Shown here: in pieces, positions 44,198 to 52,116 of the stretch | How the letters are laid out: every line of letters begins with the position of its first letter | Position numbering within the stretch: position 1 is the first letter of the stretch | Origin: Muribaculaceae bacterium | Lineage (GTDB): Bacteria > Bacteroidota > Bacteroidia > Bacteroidales > Muribaculaceae | Direction of reading: 5' to 3' | Assembly: GCA_029057985.1 (NCBI GenBank) | Contig: JAIDYR010000011.1 | Location: 1 to 64,000 of the forward strand | Length of the DNA stretch: 64,000 nt | Notes under the pieces: generated by a model | What the model was told of the DNA's origin: nothing | The model's database searches: none | Seen by the model: the letters and a program-made list of their open reading frames with translations, nothing else | Position numbers and translations under genes: made by a program

Positions 44198-44806
44198 TTA
44201 ATCTACGGAAGAATCTGCACTGGATTGGCGATCGGTCTTGCGGAGGATGATTTTAAGTAGAGGTCCTTCGTCGCCTTTGGGGGTTTTGGCTGTCTGCTGT
44301 TCGATAATTAGATCTGCGTTGCCTGCGGGATAGATAGTCAGGTTATCTTCCGTCCCCTTCTTGGAATCATCTGCGGTCAGAATGGGGGCATCATTTATGT
44401 CCAGAGTTTGAAGTAGATACTGCACCAGTTCGTCAGGGAGCAGATCACCTAAATATAGATTGCGTATTATGACGGAGTTTTCGGAGCGAACCTCCACGTC
44501 CCATACTCCGGGAGACCCCATCACGTCGGTATAAAGTGGCCTGCCATTGCCATCGGTCATTACTCCCGTGTAGTTGTAATCTACTGAATCGAGCTTCTCT
44601 CCGACATTGATTGCATCGATAATCGAGCGTACGGTCATCGCGATGTCATGATCAGCATGAAACTCTTCGACAACCGGCGCCTGCTTTGCTGTATCATCCG
44701 TTTTTTTGTCTGATGAAATATTACATCCTGAAGTCACCAAAGACAAAATTATCAGCATTATTGCCGAAGAAAAAAATAAATTACCAAAACAAAATACTTT
44801 ACGCAT
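44198..44806 (-). CDS. lipoprotein of unknown function
   Basis: 202 aa. A hydrophobic signal ends in the lipobox LVTSGC (Cys near 28), followed by a disordered Lys/Asp-rich linker. The rest (about 50-190) has mixed strands, with VDYNYTGVMTDGNGRPLY and VIIRNLYLGDLLPDELVQYLL. A Ser-rich tail ends the protein. No known domain is recognisable. It lies 93 nt after the peptide transporter, behind a hairpin, so it may be transcribed separately. Confidence 0.75.
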   Translation of the reverse strand: MRKVFCFGNLFFSSAIMLIILSLVTSGCNISSDKKTDDTAKQAPVVEEFHADHDIAMTVRSIIDAINVGEKLDSVDYNYTGVMTDGNGRPLYTDVMGSPGVWDVEVRSENSVIIRNLYLGDLLPDELVQYLLQTLDINDAPILTADDSKKGTEDNLTIYPAGNADLIIEQQTAKTPKGDEGPLLKIILRKTDRQSSADSSVD

Positions 44807-44830
44807 TTCTAAAAACTTTTATTGCGGAAA

Positions 44831-44861
44831 GCCCTGCTCCCTATTGATTTCGGGAGCAAGG
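44831..44861. terminator. hairpin downstream of the peptide transporter gene
   Basis: GCCCTGCTCCC and GGGAGCAAGGC form a 10-bp stem with one mismatch and a 9-10 base loop. It lies 39 nt beyond the transporter stop. The T content after the stem on the minus strand is weak (GGCTTTCC). Confidence 0.5.
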
Positions 44862-44899
44862 CTTTATACAGATTTTATTGGATGTAATCGGATTGGTAG

Positions 44900-46450
44900 T
44901 TAACCTTGGGGTTCGTCGGTGACACGTTCGAGCCAGTTGACCATCGCCAGCATGGCGCCCATGGAGATGAAGCAGACAGCCGCAAAGACTACCCAAGCCT
45001 GCCATATAGGACATGCATTATAGATAAGCGGACCGATCCAGAGCAGGAGGTTGCCGACGGCAGTAGCGCCGAGCCAGAGACCCTGACAGAGACCCTGAAG
45101 ATGCTTCGGAGCAACTTTGGATACGAACGAAAGACCGAGCGGAGAAATAAACAATTCGGCTACTGTCAGGAAGAAATAGAGCAGAATAAGCACCCAGGGC
45201 CCGGTCTTCGCGGCTTCACGCTCTGCGATAGGCATATTGCGGAAAGCTTCTCCGGAGGGGAACACATCTATAGCGCAGACCACAGTCAGGAAGATATATG
45301 CTACTGCTGCGAGTCCCATGCCGATAGCAATTTTCTTCGGAGTGGATATCACTTTGCCTTTGCGGGCCAGAGCCGCGAAGTACCACATGATAACCGGAGT
45401 AAGCAGAATCACAAACAGAGGGTTCAATGCCTGCCAGATTTCGGGAGCTATAGAGTCTGTTTTCACGAAGTCGCGGGCGAAGAGGGAGAGTGAAGTGCCG
45501 TTCTGATGGAACGAGAACCAGAAGAAGATAGCGACACCCAGCACTGCGAAGAGCGCACCCATACGCTGACGGATCTCCTTAGCCATGGCTTTTTTCTCCT
45601 CGGCGGAATATTTTACTGTCTCAGCAGCAACTTTCTTGGCCGGAGTGGGGAGACCTTTCTTGGTGAAGAGGAAGATGCAGAGGGAAATGAGCATAGCGGC
45701 AACCGAAGCAATGAAGGAGTAGTGGATACCCTCATTGAAGATCTTCAGATATTCGGAGCAGAACGCGCTGATTTCCGCTGAGGAAGATGAAGCCGAAAGG
45801 TTATGGCCTACTTGCGAAGCAAGAGCGTAAAGGTTATTGATATTTTCCATGCCCATGTTGTCTGTCACACTCAGATATTGATGGCAGAGAGCCGGAAGGT
45901 CGGAGTTATAGACAAGATTATGCACGTCAAGCCACCATGAGCGGAGCATCGGGGCTACAAACGGAGCGATCAGACCTCCGATATTGATGAAGACATAGAA
46001 AATCTGGAAGCCGGAGTCGCGCTGTGCGGCATACTTTGGATTATCGTAGAGCTGTCCGACGATGGCTTGCAGATTGCCCTTGAAAAGACCATTACCAAAA
46101 GCGATCAGGAAGAGAGCGGAGCAAGTGAGAGTCAGAAGCCAGGCAGTATTCTCGGCGGTAGCAAAGATTGGAATAGCGAGCACGATGTAACCAAGGGTCA
46201 TGACACACAGGCCGGAGATGATTGTGCCCTTATAATTTTGGGTACGGTCGGCAATCAGACCGCCTACGAGCGACAGGATGTAGATGCCGGCATAGAAGAA
46301 AGAATAGACCATAGTAGAGGTCTCCTCTTTAAGCCCGAACTTGGAGCAAAGAAACAATACGAGCACGGCATTCATGATATAGTAGCCGAAGCGCTCGCCC
46401 ATATTGCTCAACGCGGCCGGGATAAGGCCTTTGGGTTGATTTTTAAACAT
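44900..46450 (-). CDS. POT-family proton-dependent oligopeptide transporter
   Basis: MFS transporter of 516 aa with 12-14 helices that would import di- or tripeptides with protons. The signature region includes ERFGYYIMNAVLVLFL near 18 and the Gly-rich loop LVGGLIADR near 60. FNIGGLIAP-like FINIGGLIAPFVAPML near 150 matches POT motif PTR2. A long loop (about 165-235) rich in Asn/Ser lies between helices, typical for Bacteroidota DtpT-like members. It follows sufE after 51 nt. Confidence 0.92.
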   Translation of the reverse strand: MFKNQPKGLIPAALSNMGERFGYYIMNAVLVLFLCSKFGLKEETSTMVYSFFYAGIYILSLVGGLIADRTQNYKGTIISGLCVMTLGYIVLAIPIFATAENTAWLLTLTCSALFLIAFGNGLFKGNLQAIVGQLYDNPKYAAQRDSGFQIFYVFINIGGLIAPFVAPMLRSWWLDVHNLVYNSDLPALCHQYLSVTDNMGMENINNLYALASQVGHNLSASSSSAEISAFCSEYLKIFNEGIHYSFIASVAAMLISLCIFLFTKKGLPTPAKKVAAETVKYSAEEKKAMAKEIRQRMGALFAVLGVAIFFWFSFHQNGTSLSLFARDFVKTDSIAPEIWQALNPLFVILLTPVIMWYFAALARKGKVISTPKKIAIGMGLAAVAYIFLTVVCAIDVFPSGEAFRNMPIAEREAAKTGPWVLILLYFFLTVAELFISPLGLSFVSKVAPKHLQGLCQGLWLGATAVGNLLLWIGPLIYNACPIWQAWVVFAAVCFISMGAMLAMVNWLERVTDEPQG

Positions 46451-46501
46451 GCTTGAACGTTGTTGTGTTAGTTTGGATATTATGGTATTAGGAATTATAG
46501 A

Positions 46502-46933
46502 CTATCCTGCGCTTTCGAGAGCCTTGAAGGCCCGGGCATAGTTGTGCAACTGCTTGACCATCGCTACCAGTCCATTGGAGCGGGTTGGCGAAAGATGACT
46601 GCTCAGTCCGATCTTATCAATGAAATAGAGGTTGGAATTCAGGATTTCGTCGGGAGTGCGGTGATTGAGTACCTTCATCAGCAGCGAGACGATACCTTTG
46701 ACAATCATCGCGTCCGAATCGGCCTGGAAGTCGATATGCCCGTCATCTCCTTTGCGGGCGGAAATCCATACCCGGCTCTGGCAACCCTCTATAAGGTTCT
46801 GAGGAATCTTTTCCGAATCCGGAAACTCCGGAAGGGTATTGCCTAAGTCGATTATATATGCATAGCGGTCCATCCAGTCCGTGAGTTCTGAAAACTCTTC
46901 TATTATTTCGTCTTGAACTTCATTTACGGTCAT
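46502..46933 (-). CDS. sufE: SufE family Fe-S cluster assembly protein
   Basis: 143 aa, standard SufE length. The protein accepts sulfur from the cysteine desulfurase SufS; the catalytic Cys is in LIEGCQSRVWISA near 50. The C-terminal segment LSPTRSNGLVAMVKQL is conserved in the family. The suf operon is not in this window, so it acts as a detached subunit gene. A minus-strand TACTTTTG box (46960-46967) lies 27 nt before the start, without a good -33 partner. Confidence 0.94.
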   Translation of the reverse strand: MTVNEVQDEIIEEFSELTDWMDRYAYIIDLGNTLPEFPDSEKIPQNLIEGCQSRVWISARKGDDGHIDFQADSDAMIVKGIVSLLMKVLNHRTPDEILNSNLYFIDKIGLSSHLSPTRSNGLVAMVKQLHNYARAFKALESAG

Positions 46934-47001
46934 TTGACTCTCTTTTTATGATTCAATTACAAAAGTAATTAAAAATTTCCTAATTCCATAACGAAGCAAA
47001 G

Positions 47002-47037
47002 AAAAAAGCCGCTTATTTTCGTATAAGCGGCTTTTTT
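47002..47037 (-). terminator. terminator of the greA-HIT operon
   Basis: AAAAAAGCCGCTTAT, loop TTTCGT, ATAAGCGGCTTTTTT: 15-bp stem counting the A/T flanks. It can act in both directions and sits between the HIT stop and sufE. Confidence 0.88.
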
Positions 47038-47051
47038 CAAGGTTGAGGTTA

Positions 47052-47447
47052 TCAACCACGATATTTTGAAGTGATGGATTGAGCGATTTCCTGCATTTTC
47101 TCAGGGGAGGGGTTGGCGATTTTATTATGGAAGTCCATGTCACCTTCCTGTTGCAGGGGAATGAGGTGGATATGGGCGTGGGGAACTTCCAGACCAATCA
47201 CCGCCATGCCTACTTTGCGGCAGGGAATGGCATCCTTGATCGCTAGGGCTACTTTTTTTGCAAATTTCATCATCTCGCCTATGCGGTCGTCGGAAAGATC
47301 GAAGATGTAGTCGGTCTCCTCTTTGGGCACCACCAAAGTATGGCCCCAGTTGACCGGATTGATGTCAAGGAAAGCAAAGAAGTGGTCATCTTCCGCTATT
47401 TTGTAGCAGGGGATATCGCCTGCGATGATCTTGGAGAAGATAGTCAT
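47052..47447 (-). CDS. HIT family nucleotide-binding protein
   Basis: 131 aa Hint-like hydrolase of nucleoside phosphoramidates or related nucleotides. The start SKIIAGDIPCYKIAEDDHFF and the HIT motif in PHAHIHLIPLQ (near 97, HxHxH) are clear. It starts 3 nt after greA, with which it is often paired in Bacteroidota. The physiological substrate is unknown. Confidence 0.94.
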   Translation of the reverse strand: MTIFSKIIAGDIPCYKIAEDDHFFAFLDINPVNWGHTLVVPKEETDYIFDLSDDRIGEMMKFAKKVALAIKDAIPCRKVGMAVIGLEVPHAHIHLIPLQQEGDMDFHNKIANPSPEKMQEIAQSITSKYRG

Positions 47448-47450
47448 AGA

Positions 47451-47912
47451 TCAGATCTCGATTTTTATGATTTCAAACTTCATCTCTCCTGCAGGTACCT
47501 GGCAGGTGACTACGTCGCCTACCTTATGGCCGATGAGTGCCGCCGCAATTGGAGTAGTGGAGGCGAGCTTATTTTCACGGAAGTTAGCTTCGTTTTCAGT
47601 GACAATCGTGTAGGTCACGACCATGCCGTTGGCAAGATTCTTGATGGTCACTTTATTTAGTAACTGCACCTCGTCAGTGTTAAGCTGGGAGTCATCGATT
47701 ATGCGCGCGTTGGCCACGAGTTCCTTAAGCTTTGCTATTTTCATTTCCAGAAGGCCCTGAGCCTCCTTGGCAGCGTCATATTCTGCGTTTTCGGAGAGGT
47801 CGCCTTTGTCGCGAGCCTCAGCGATAGCAGCTTTGATAGCAGGACGCTGAGCCTCGAGTTCGGCGAGTTCCTGCATTTTTTTGTCGTATCCTTCTTGTGT
47901 GAGATAAGCCAT
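47451..47912 (-). CDS. greA: transcription elongation factor GreA
   Basis: 153 aa. Rescues backtracked RNA polymerase by stimulating transcript cleavage. The N-terminal coiled coil (about 1-75) carries the acidic tip ARDKGDLSENAEYDAAKEAQ with the essential Asp/Glu pair. The FKBP-like C-terminal domain ends with IGHKVGDVVTCQVPAGEMKFEI. It has a strong promoter about 230 nt upstream and a terminator-like hairpin inside the leader. It forms an operon with the HIT gene. Confidence 0.96.
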   Translation of the reverse strand: MAYLTQEGYDKKMQELAELEAQRPAIKAAIAEARDKGDLSENAEYDAAKEAQGLLEMKIAKLKELVANARIIDDSQLNTDEVQLLNKVTIKNLANGMVVTYTIVTENEANFRENKLASTTPIAAALIGHKVGDVVTCQVPAGEMKFEIIKIEI

Positions 47913-48026
47913 GGTTGTAAGATAGATAATGGGCAGAAGAGGGGGTGTAGTCCGTCTTGCCCTGATTCAACATTTTAAGTTATTATTCTGCCTTCGGCCG
48001 ACAGAATTCATGATCAGAAAGAGGTT

Positions 48027-48136
48027 AAAAAAGAAAGGAACCCTTTCCCATCATCAATTTGATTCGCGGGAAAAGACCCTTTGAGTGTCGCTCCTTAAGG
48101 CGCGACCGAATAATCTTTTTAGTCCTCTTCTTTTTC
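48027..48136 (-). ncRNA. candidate leader RNA/attenuator upstream of greA
   Basis: From the predicted start near 48136 the minus strand gives about 110 nt. It has a first hairpin GTCGC...GCGAC around CCTTAAGG. A second long stem pairs AAAGGGTCTTTTCCC with GGGAAAGGGTTCCTTT (48034-48082, with wobble pairs). A T tract TTTCTTTTTT follows. This is an intrinsic terminator before greA, so the RNA may be a free small RNA, an attenuator, or both. The remaining 115 nt to greA show no clear structure. The gap 47913-48255 holds no gene. Confidence 0.6.
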
Positions 48137-48142
48137 TGACTG

Positions 48143-48174
48143 CAAAGTTACAAAATATTTTGCTTTTTTCCAAA
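48143..48174 (-). promoter_or_regulatory. promoter of the greA leader
   Basis: The minus strand reads TTTG (48174-48171), 20 nt, TAACTTTG (48150-48143): a perfect consensus match. Confidence 0.78.
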
Positions 48175-48255
48175 TTTCGCAATATTACCGGTCTGCCCGG
48201 TCATATCCCAGCCGCAAACGTATCATCTGTATAGATCACTTCTTTTCCCGTTTTC

Positions 48256-49560
48256 TTATTTTGTTTTTCGGGTAGATTCAAAATGGAAAAGATCGCGGTA
48301 TATGATGTCGGTCGCTCCGAGTTTGGATGAAATATAATCCTTTGATTTAATGCCTCTTTCGCGTAATTCTTCAGGATGAGATATTAATCTGTCGGCTGTA
48401 GCTTCGAAGTCCTGACGGGAATCGACTGCCAATCCGCCTCCTATCGTCTTCATCTCTTTGGCTTCTATGAATTTGGAATGATTTGGTCCGTAGAAGACCG
48501 GGATGCCGTAGACAGCAGCTTCGTTGATGTTGTGCAGCCCTGCTCCGAATCCTCCTCCGACGAATGCCACGTCAGCATATGAATATGCCGAAGCAAGCAG
48601 TCCGAAGCAATCGATGATCAGTACTTTTTTCCTTTCTAAAGTTTCAGGATTTTTCTGAGCCTCACTGAGCAATATCCCTTCTCCTGAGAGCTTCTCGAGA
48701 AGAAGTCTTAATCTTGCATCATCGAACTCATGGGGGGCGATCACTCCTTTTATTCCCTTTGTCTTGCGAAGCCAGTCGAGATATATGTCTTCATCTTCAG
48801 ACCATGAACTCCCGACCATAAAAATTAGATTCCTTTCGCTCTTTGCCCAATCTTTAGAGAAGCGTTGTTCGGAGGTGCCGCAGAAACGATCGAGTGTCGG
48901 GTTAGGTTTTACGGTTCGCATAATATCGGTCACCCGGTCAAAGCGTGTGTCGCCCGCGACAGTAGTGTTTCTGATTCCGATCCCTTCCAGAAGATTCCGA
49001 CTCCCTTCGTCTTGGATATAAAGATGTGTGAACGCTTCCAGAGCTTTGCGGTAGACGGAACCATAAGGCTTGAAAAAGAGTTGACTTTCACGAAATATTC
49101 CGCTGATCAGATAGGTGGGGATTCCTCGCTTCCGCAATTCCGAAAGATAATTTAGCCAGAACTCATACTTGACGAATATGGCCATTGCCGGGTTTGCCAA
49201 TTTAAGGAATCGCCTGACATTGCGTGGAGTATCCATCGGAAGATAGCATACGCAATCGGCTTCTGCATAGTTCTTTCTTACTTCATATCCGGAGGGGGAG
49301 AAAAATGTAAGAAGAATCCGGAAGTCGGGATTATCCCGATGCAGTCGCTCGATAAGGGGTCGGCCTTGTTCAAACTCACCCAAGGAAGCCGCATGGATCC
49401 AGACTGTCTTCCTCCCTTCGGCATTTTCAGAGAAACTTCTGAGTTTAGCCCATGTCTCTTTCAAGCCGGCGTCGAGATGACGGGCCTTTGAATTACCGGT
49501 CAGGGAGGCCAGACGCACTCCCTGCCGGTAGCTCCATATTCCTAAATCATAAAGTATCAT
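48256..49560 (-). CDS. waaA: 3-deoxy-D-manno-octulosonic acid transferase
   Basis: GT30 enzyme of 434 aa that adds Kdo to lipid A precursor at the inner membrane. Motifs: [17 protein letters not shown] near 55 with the conserved Glu, [18 protein letters not shown] near 125, and the donor site [25 protein letters not shown] near 335. It overlaps gltX by 4 nt (ATGA), so the two genes are translationally coupled. Presence of this enzyme shows that the cell makes LPS or LOS in addition to the exopolysaccharide. Confidence 0.95.
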   Translation of the reverse strand: MILYDLGIWSYRQGVRLASLTGNSKARHLDAGLKETWAKLRSFSENAEGRKTVWIHAASLGEFEQGRPLIERLHRDNPDFRILLTFFSPSGYEVRKNYAEADCVCYLPMDTPRNVRRFLKLANPAMAIFVKYEFWLNYLSELRKRGIPTYLISGIFRESQLFFKPYGSVYRKALEAFTHLYIQDEGSRNLLEGIGIRNTTVAGDTRFDRVTDIMRTVKPNPTLDRFCGTSEQRFSKDWAKSERNLIFMVGSSWSEDEDIYLDWLRKTKGIKGVIAPHEFDDARLRLLLEKLSGEGILLSEAQKNPETLERKKVLIIDCFGLLASAYSYADVAFVGGGFGAGLHNINEAAVYGIPVFYGPNHSKFIEAKEMKTIGGGLAVDSRQDFEATADRLISHPEELRERGIKSKDYISSKLGATDIIYRDLFHFESTRKTK

Positions 49561-51086
49561 GCTTCCGGAGCGGGGATATTCTCGATTGCACGACGAATGC
49601 GTGCAATTACCTCTTCTTTAGGCATGAGTTCGGTAATATCAAACATGTGAGGACCCTTACACTGTCCGACAACCGCCAGCCGGAAAGCGTTCATCACGTT
49701 GCCAAGATGATATTCCTTGGATGCGATCCAGTCGAGCACAATCCTCTCGGCATTGGCTGAAGTCATATCGTCGATACCCTCCAGCACTCCGATTAATTCT
49801 TCCATTATAGCCGGAGTCTGAGCGCTCCAACGCTTTTTTACATCCTTGGGAGCATATTCTGTAGGAGCTTCAAAGAAGAAATAGCCTTGTTCCCAGAGAT
49901 CGGGAATAAGATTGGCGCGGCCTTTGACCATGCCGATTGCTTTGGCTACGTATTCCTTATCGAATCCATCGATGCCTTTCTCTTTGAGAATCGGTATGAA
50001 GAGATCGGCGAGTTGGTCGTCGGGAGTAGTCATAAGGTATTCATGGTTAAACCATTTCCCTTTATTATAATCGAACTTCGCTCCTGACTTCGAGCAATGG
50101 TCGAATGAGAATTTCGAGATCAGCTCTTCCATCGACATGACCTCAGAGTCGTCGCCGGGATTCCATCCGAGGAGAGCCAGGAAATTGACTACAGCCTCGG
50201 GCAAGTAGCCTTGTTCGCGGTAGCCTGAAGATATGTCGCCCGATTTCGGATCATGCCATTCGAGCGGGAATACCGGGAAGCCGAGTTTATCGCCATCGCG
50301 CTTCGAGAGTTTGCCGTTGCCTACGGGCTTGAGGAGGAGCGGGAGATGTACGAACTCGGGCATCGTGTCCTTCCAGCCGAAAGCTTCATACAGCAGGACA
50401 TGGAGAGGCGCTGAGGGCAACCATTCTTCGCCGCGGATCACGTGGCTGACCTTCATCAGGTGGTCGTCGACGATGTTGGCAAGGTGATAAGTCGGCAGAT
50501 CATCGGCGCTTTTATAGAGTACCTTGTCGTCAAGGATATTCGAATTGACAGTCACTTCTCCGCGGATTCGGTCGTTGACTCTGACGAGTTGATCCGGTTC
50601 GATCTTGAATCGTACGACATATTGATTTCCGGCATCTATAAGACGCTTTGTCTCCTCTTCTCCCAGAGTCAGGGAGTTACGCATTGAGCCGCGCGTGTGG
50701 GAGTCATATTGGAAATTGGGATGCTCTTCGCGGGCTTTGGCAAGTTCTTCAGGAGTGTCAAAAGCAATGTAGGCCTTGCCGGCGTCGAGAAGACGCTTCA
50801 CGTATTCCCGATAGATATCCCGGCGTTCCGACTGCTTGTAAGGTCCGAAGTCGCCGCCTTCGCGCACTCCTTCGTCGATGCCTATGCCGAGCCATTTAAG
50901 GGACTCATTGATATAATCCTCAGCGCCCGGGACGAAGCGGTTGCTGTCGGTATCTTCGATGCGGAGGATCATGTCGCCGCCGTTGGCGCGTGCGAAGAGA
51001 TAATTGAAGAGGGCAGTGCGGACTCCTCCTATGTGGAGGGGGCCTGTCGGAGAGGGTGCGAAGCGCACACGTACTTTTCTATCCAT
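49557..51086 (-). CDS. gltX: glutamyl-tRNA synthetase
   Basis: Class I aminoacyl-tRNA synthetase of 509 aa. The HIGH motif is [13 protein letters not shown] (9-21) and the KMSKS motif is [14 protein letters not shown] near 255. The anticodon-binding helical domain follows from about 340. Whether it is discriminating or also charges tRNA-Gln cannot be read, and a GatCAB amidotransferase was not seen in this window. The upstream region carries a GC-rich hairpin (51137-51157) within a leader repeat copy. Confidence 0.97.
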   Translation of the reverse strand: MDRKVRVRFAPSPTGPLHIGGVRTALFNYLFARANGGDMILRIEDTDSNRFVPGAEDYINESLKWLGIGIDEGVREGGDFGPYKQSERRDIYREYVKRLLDAGKAYIAFDTPEELAKAREEHPNFQYDSHTRGSMRNSLTLGEEETKRLIDAGNQYVVRFKIEPDQLVRVNDRIRGEVTVNSNILDDKVLYKSADDLPTYHLANIVDDHLMKVSHVIRGEEWLPSAPLHVLLYEAFGWKDTMPEFVHLPLLLKPVGNGKLSKRDGDKLGFPVFPLEWHDPKSGDISSGYREQGYLPEAVVNFLALLGWNPGDDSEVMSMEELISKFSFDHCSKSGAKFDYNKGKWFNHEYLMTTPDDQLADLFIPILKEKGIDGFDKEYVAKAIGMVKGRANLIPDLWEQGYFFFEAPTEYAPKDVKKRWSAQTPAIMEELIGVLEGIDDMTSANAERIVLDWIASKEYHLGNVMNAFRLAVVGQCKGPHMFDITELMPKEEVIARIRRAIENIPAPEA

Positions 51087-51101
51087 TGGTATTTTTTATC
51101 T

Positions 51102-51157
51102 TCGTGTTTATTCGGTTATAGGGTTATTTGGTTGTGACGGCGCAAGCGCCGCTTGCG
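51102..51157. repeat. leader repeat copy 3 with hairpin (upstream of gltX)
   Basis: TTCGTGTTTATTCGGTTATA, then GGGTTATTTGGTTGTGA, leads into GGCGCAAGCGCCGCTTGCGG, which folds into alternative GC-rich stems. The order matches the second half of the copy at 60.19 kb (TCGTGGTTATTCGGTT followed by a GGCGT hairpin). Confidence 0.5.
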
Positions 51158-51180
51158 GCTGACGGATTATTGTGAGGTTA

Positions 51181-52017
51181 TTATCTGCACCGGGTCGGGG
51201 AGAAGTGCTTCCCGTCCCAGGCCCAATGAAGTTCAGGACGCATGTAGGGCTCGAGACGCTTCCGGGCTTCCATAGTAAGATAATTGCTTATTGTCAGTCG
51301 TCCGGTCAGGTCAGAGCCTTTAGGAGAAATCGAATATTCGATAGTATGAAATGGCATTTCCTCCATAATATCGTCCATACTCATCTTCCGCCCGGCCGAT
51401 TTTAGATCGCCGGCCTTCAGATCGTAGAAATCCTTTGGATTGGGGAGCTTGAAGAAATTCTTTATCGGCAATTCCGTTAATGACGCATCTGGAGACTCCG
51501 GATTCACGAGATTATAGAATTTGATGGTGCTGTCTGCCGTTTCCGGATCGCCGGAAATAGTATATATCGTCATTATCAGATTAATCCCCTTTTTGTCATA
51601 GGGTAAGGACTTGATCTGAAGATTGCTGACATTGGTCAGATGGATCCGGATATAGTCCTGATTCATCTCATCTATCCATGATTGACCGCTATATATATTG
51701 CGTATGCGATAGACGCTGTCGTTTTCCATATAGATGGTCATCTCTTTACGCATCTCCTTGGTCAGGATATCCAGATCCGCATCCGGGATCAGAGCGAAAG
51801 CCTGAGCGACAAGGCTTGTCGAGTCAGGCGCCGCGTCGGTCTCTCCAGAAGCCGCGATGACTCCCGGATTAAGTAGCGGCGGATTGATCGACATCGCAAT
51901 GTTGCAGAATCCTGTGATAAAGGCCAATGCCATCCACACCCCAAGAGCCCTCAGCATATCGGGCCTTTTGCTGTCGGTGAAGTCTTCTTTTTTATTTGAT
52001 ATGTCTTTATTTAGCAT
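51181..52017 (-). CDS. DUF3256-like protein with N-terminal membrane anchor
   Basis: 278 aa from the ATG at 52017. A charged N-terminus of about 20 residues precedes a hydrophobic helix (about 25-40), so it is a signal-anchor or secreted protein. AFALIPDADLDILTKEMR and MENDSVYRIRN fit the start of the Bacteroidota DUF3256 domain, which is my tentative assignment. The ORF track start lies over the promoter and palindrome and is rejected. Function unknown. A 28-bp palindrome covers the presumed transcription start. Confidence 0.75.
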   Translation of the reverse strand: MLNKDISNKKEDFTDSKRPDMLRALGVWMALAFITGFCNIAMSINPPLLNPGVIAASGETDAAPDSTSLVAQAFALIPDADLDILTKEMRKEMTIYMENDSVYRIRNIYSGQSWIDEMNQDYIRIHLTNVSNLQIKSLPYDKKGINLIMTIYTISGDPETADSTIKFYNLVNPESPDASLTELPIKNFFKLPNPKDFYDLKAGDLKSAGRKMSMDDIMEEMPFHTIEYSISPKGSDLTGRLTISNYLTMEARKRLEPYMRPELHWAWDGKHFSPTRCR

Positions 52018-52041
52018 TTTCGGGGATATTCTCAACAATAA

Positions 52042-52069
52042 TGCAGTCGGAAAATATTTTCCGACTGCA
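52042..52069. promoter_or_regulatory. 28-bp perfect palindrome at the transcription start (operator candidate)
   Basis: TGCAGTCGGAAAAT and ATTTTCCGACTGCA are exact reverse complements with no spacer. The element overlaps the last two bases of the -7 box and the predicted start, a usual place for a repressor site. As RNA it would form a hairpin at the 5' end of the message. Confidence 0.7.
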
Positions 52070-52098
52070 AAGTTACTAATATTTCGCGAGTATGCAAA
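52068..52098 (-). promoter_or_regulatory. promoter of the DUF3256-like gene
   Basis: The minus strand reads TTTG (52098-52095), 19 nt, TAACTTTG (52075-52068), a perfect match. Start near 52061. Confidence 0.75.
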
Positions 52099-52116
52099 GA
52101 GGGGCAAGTTGGGAAT

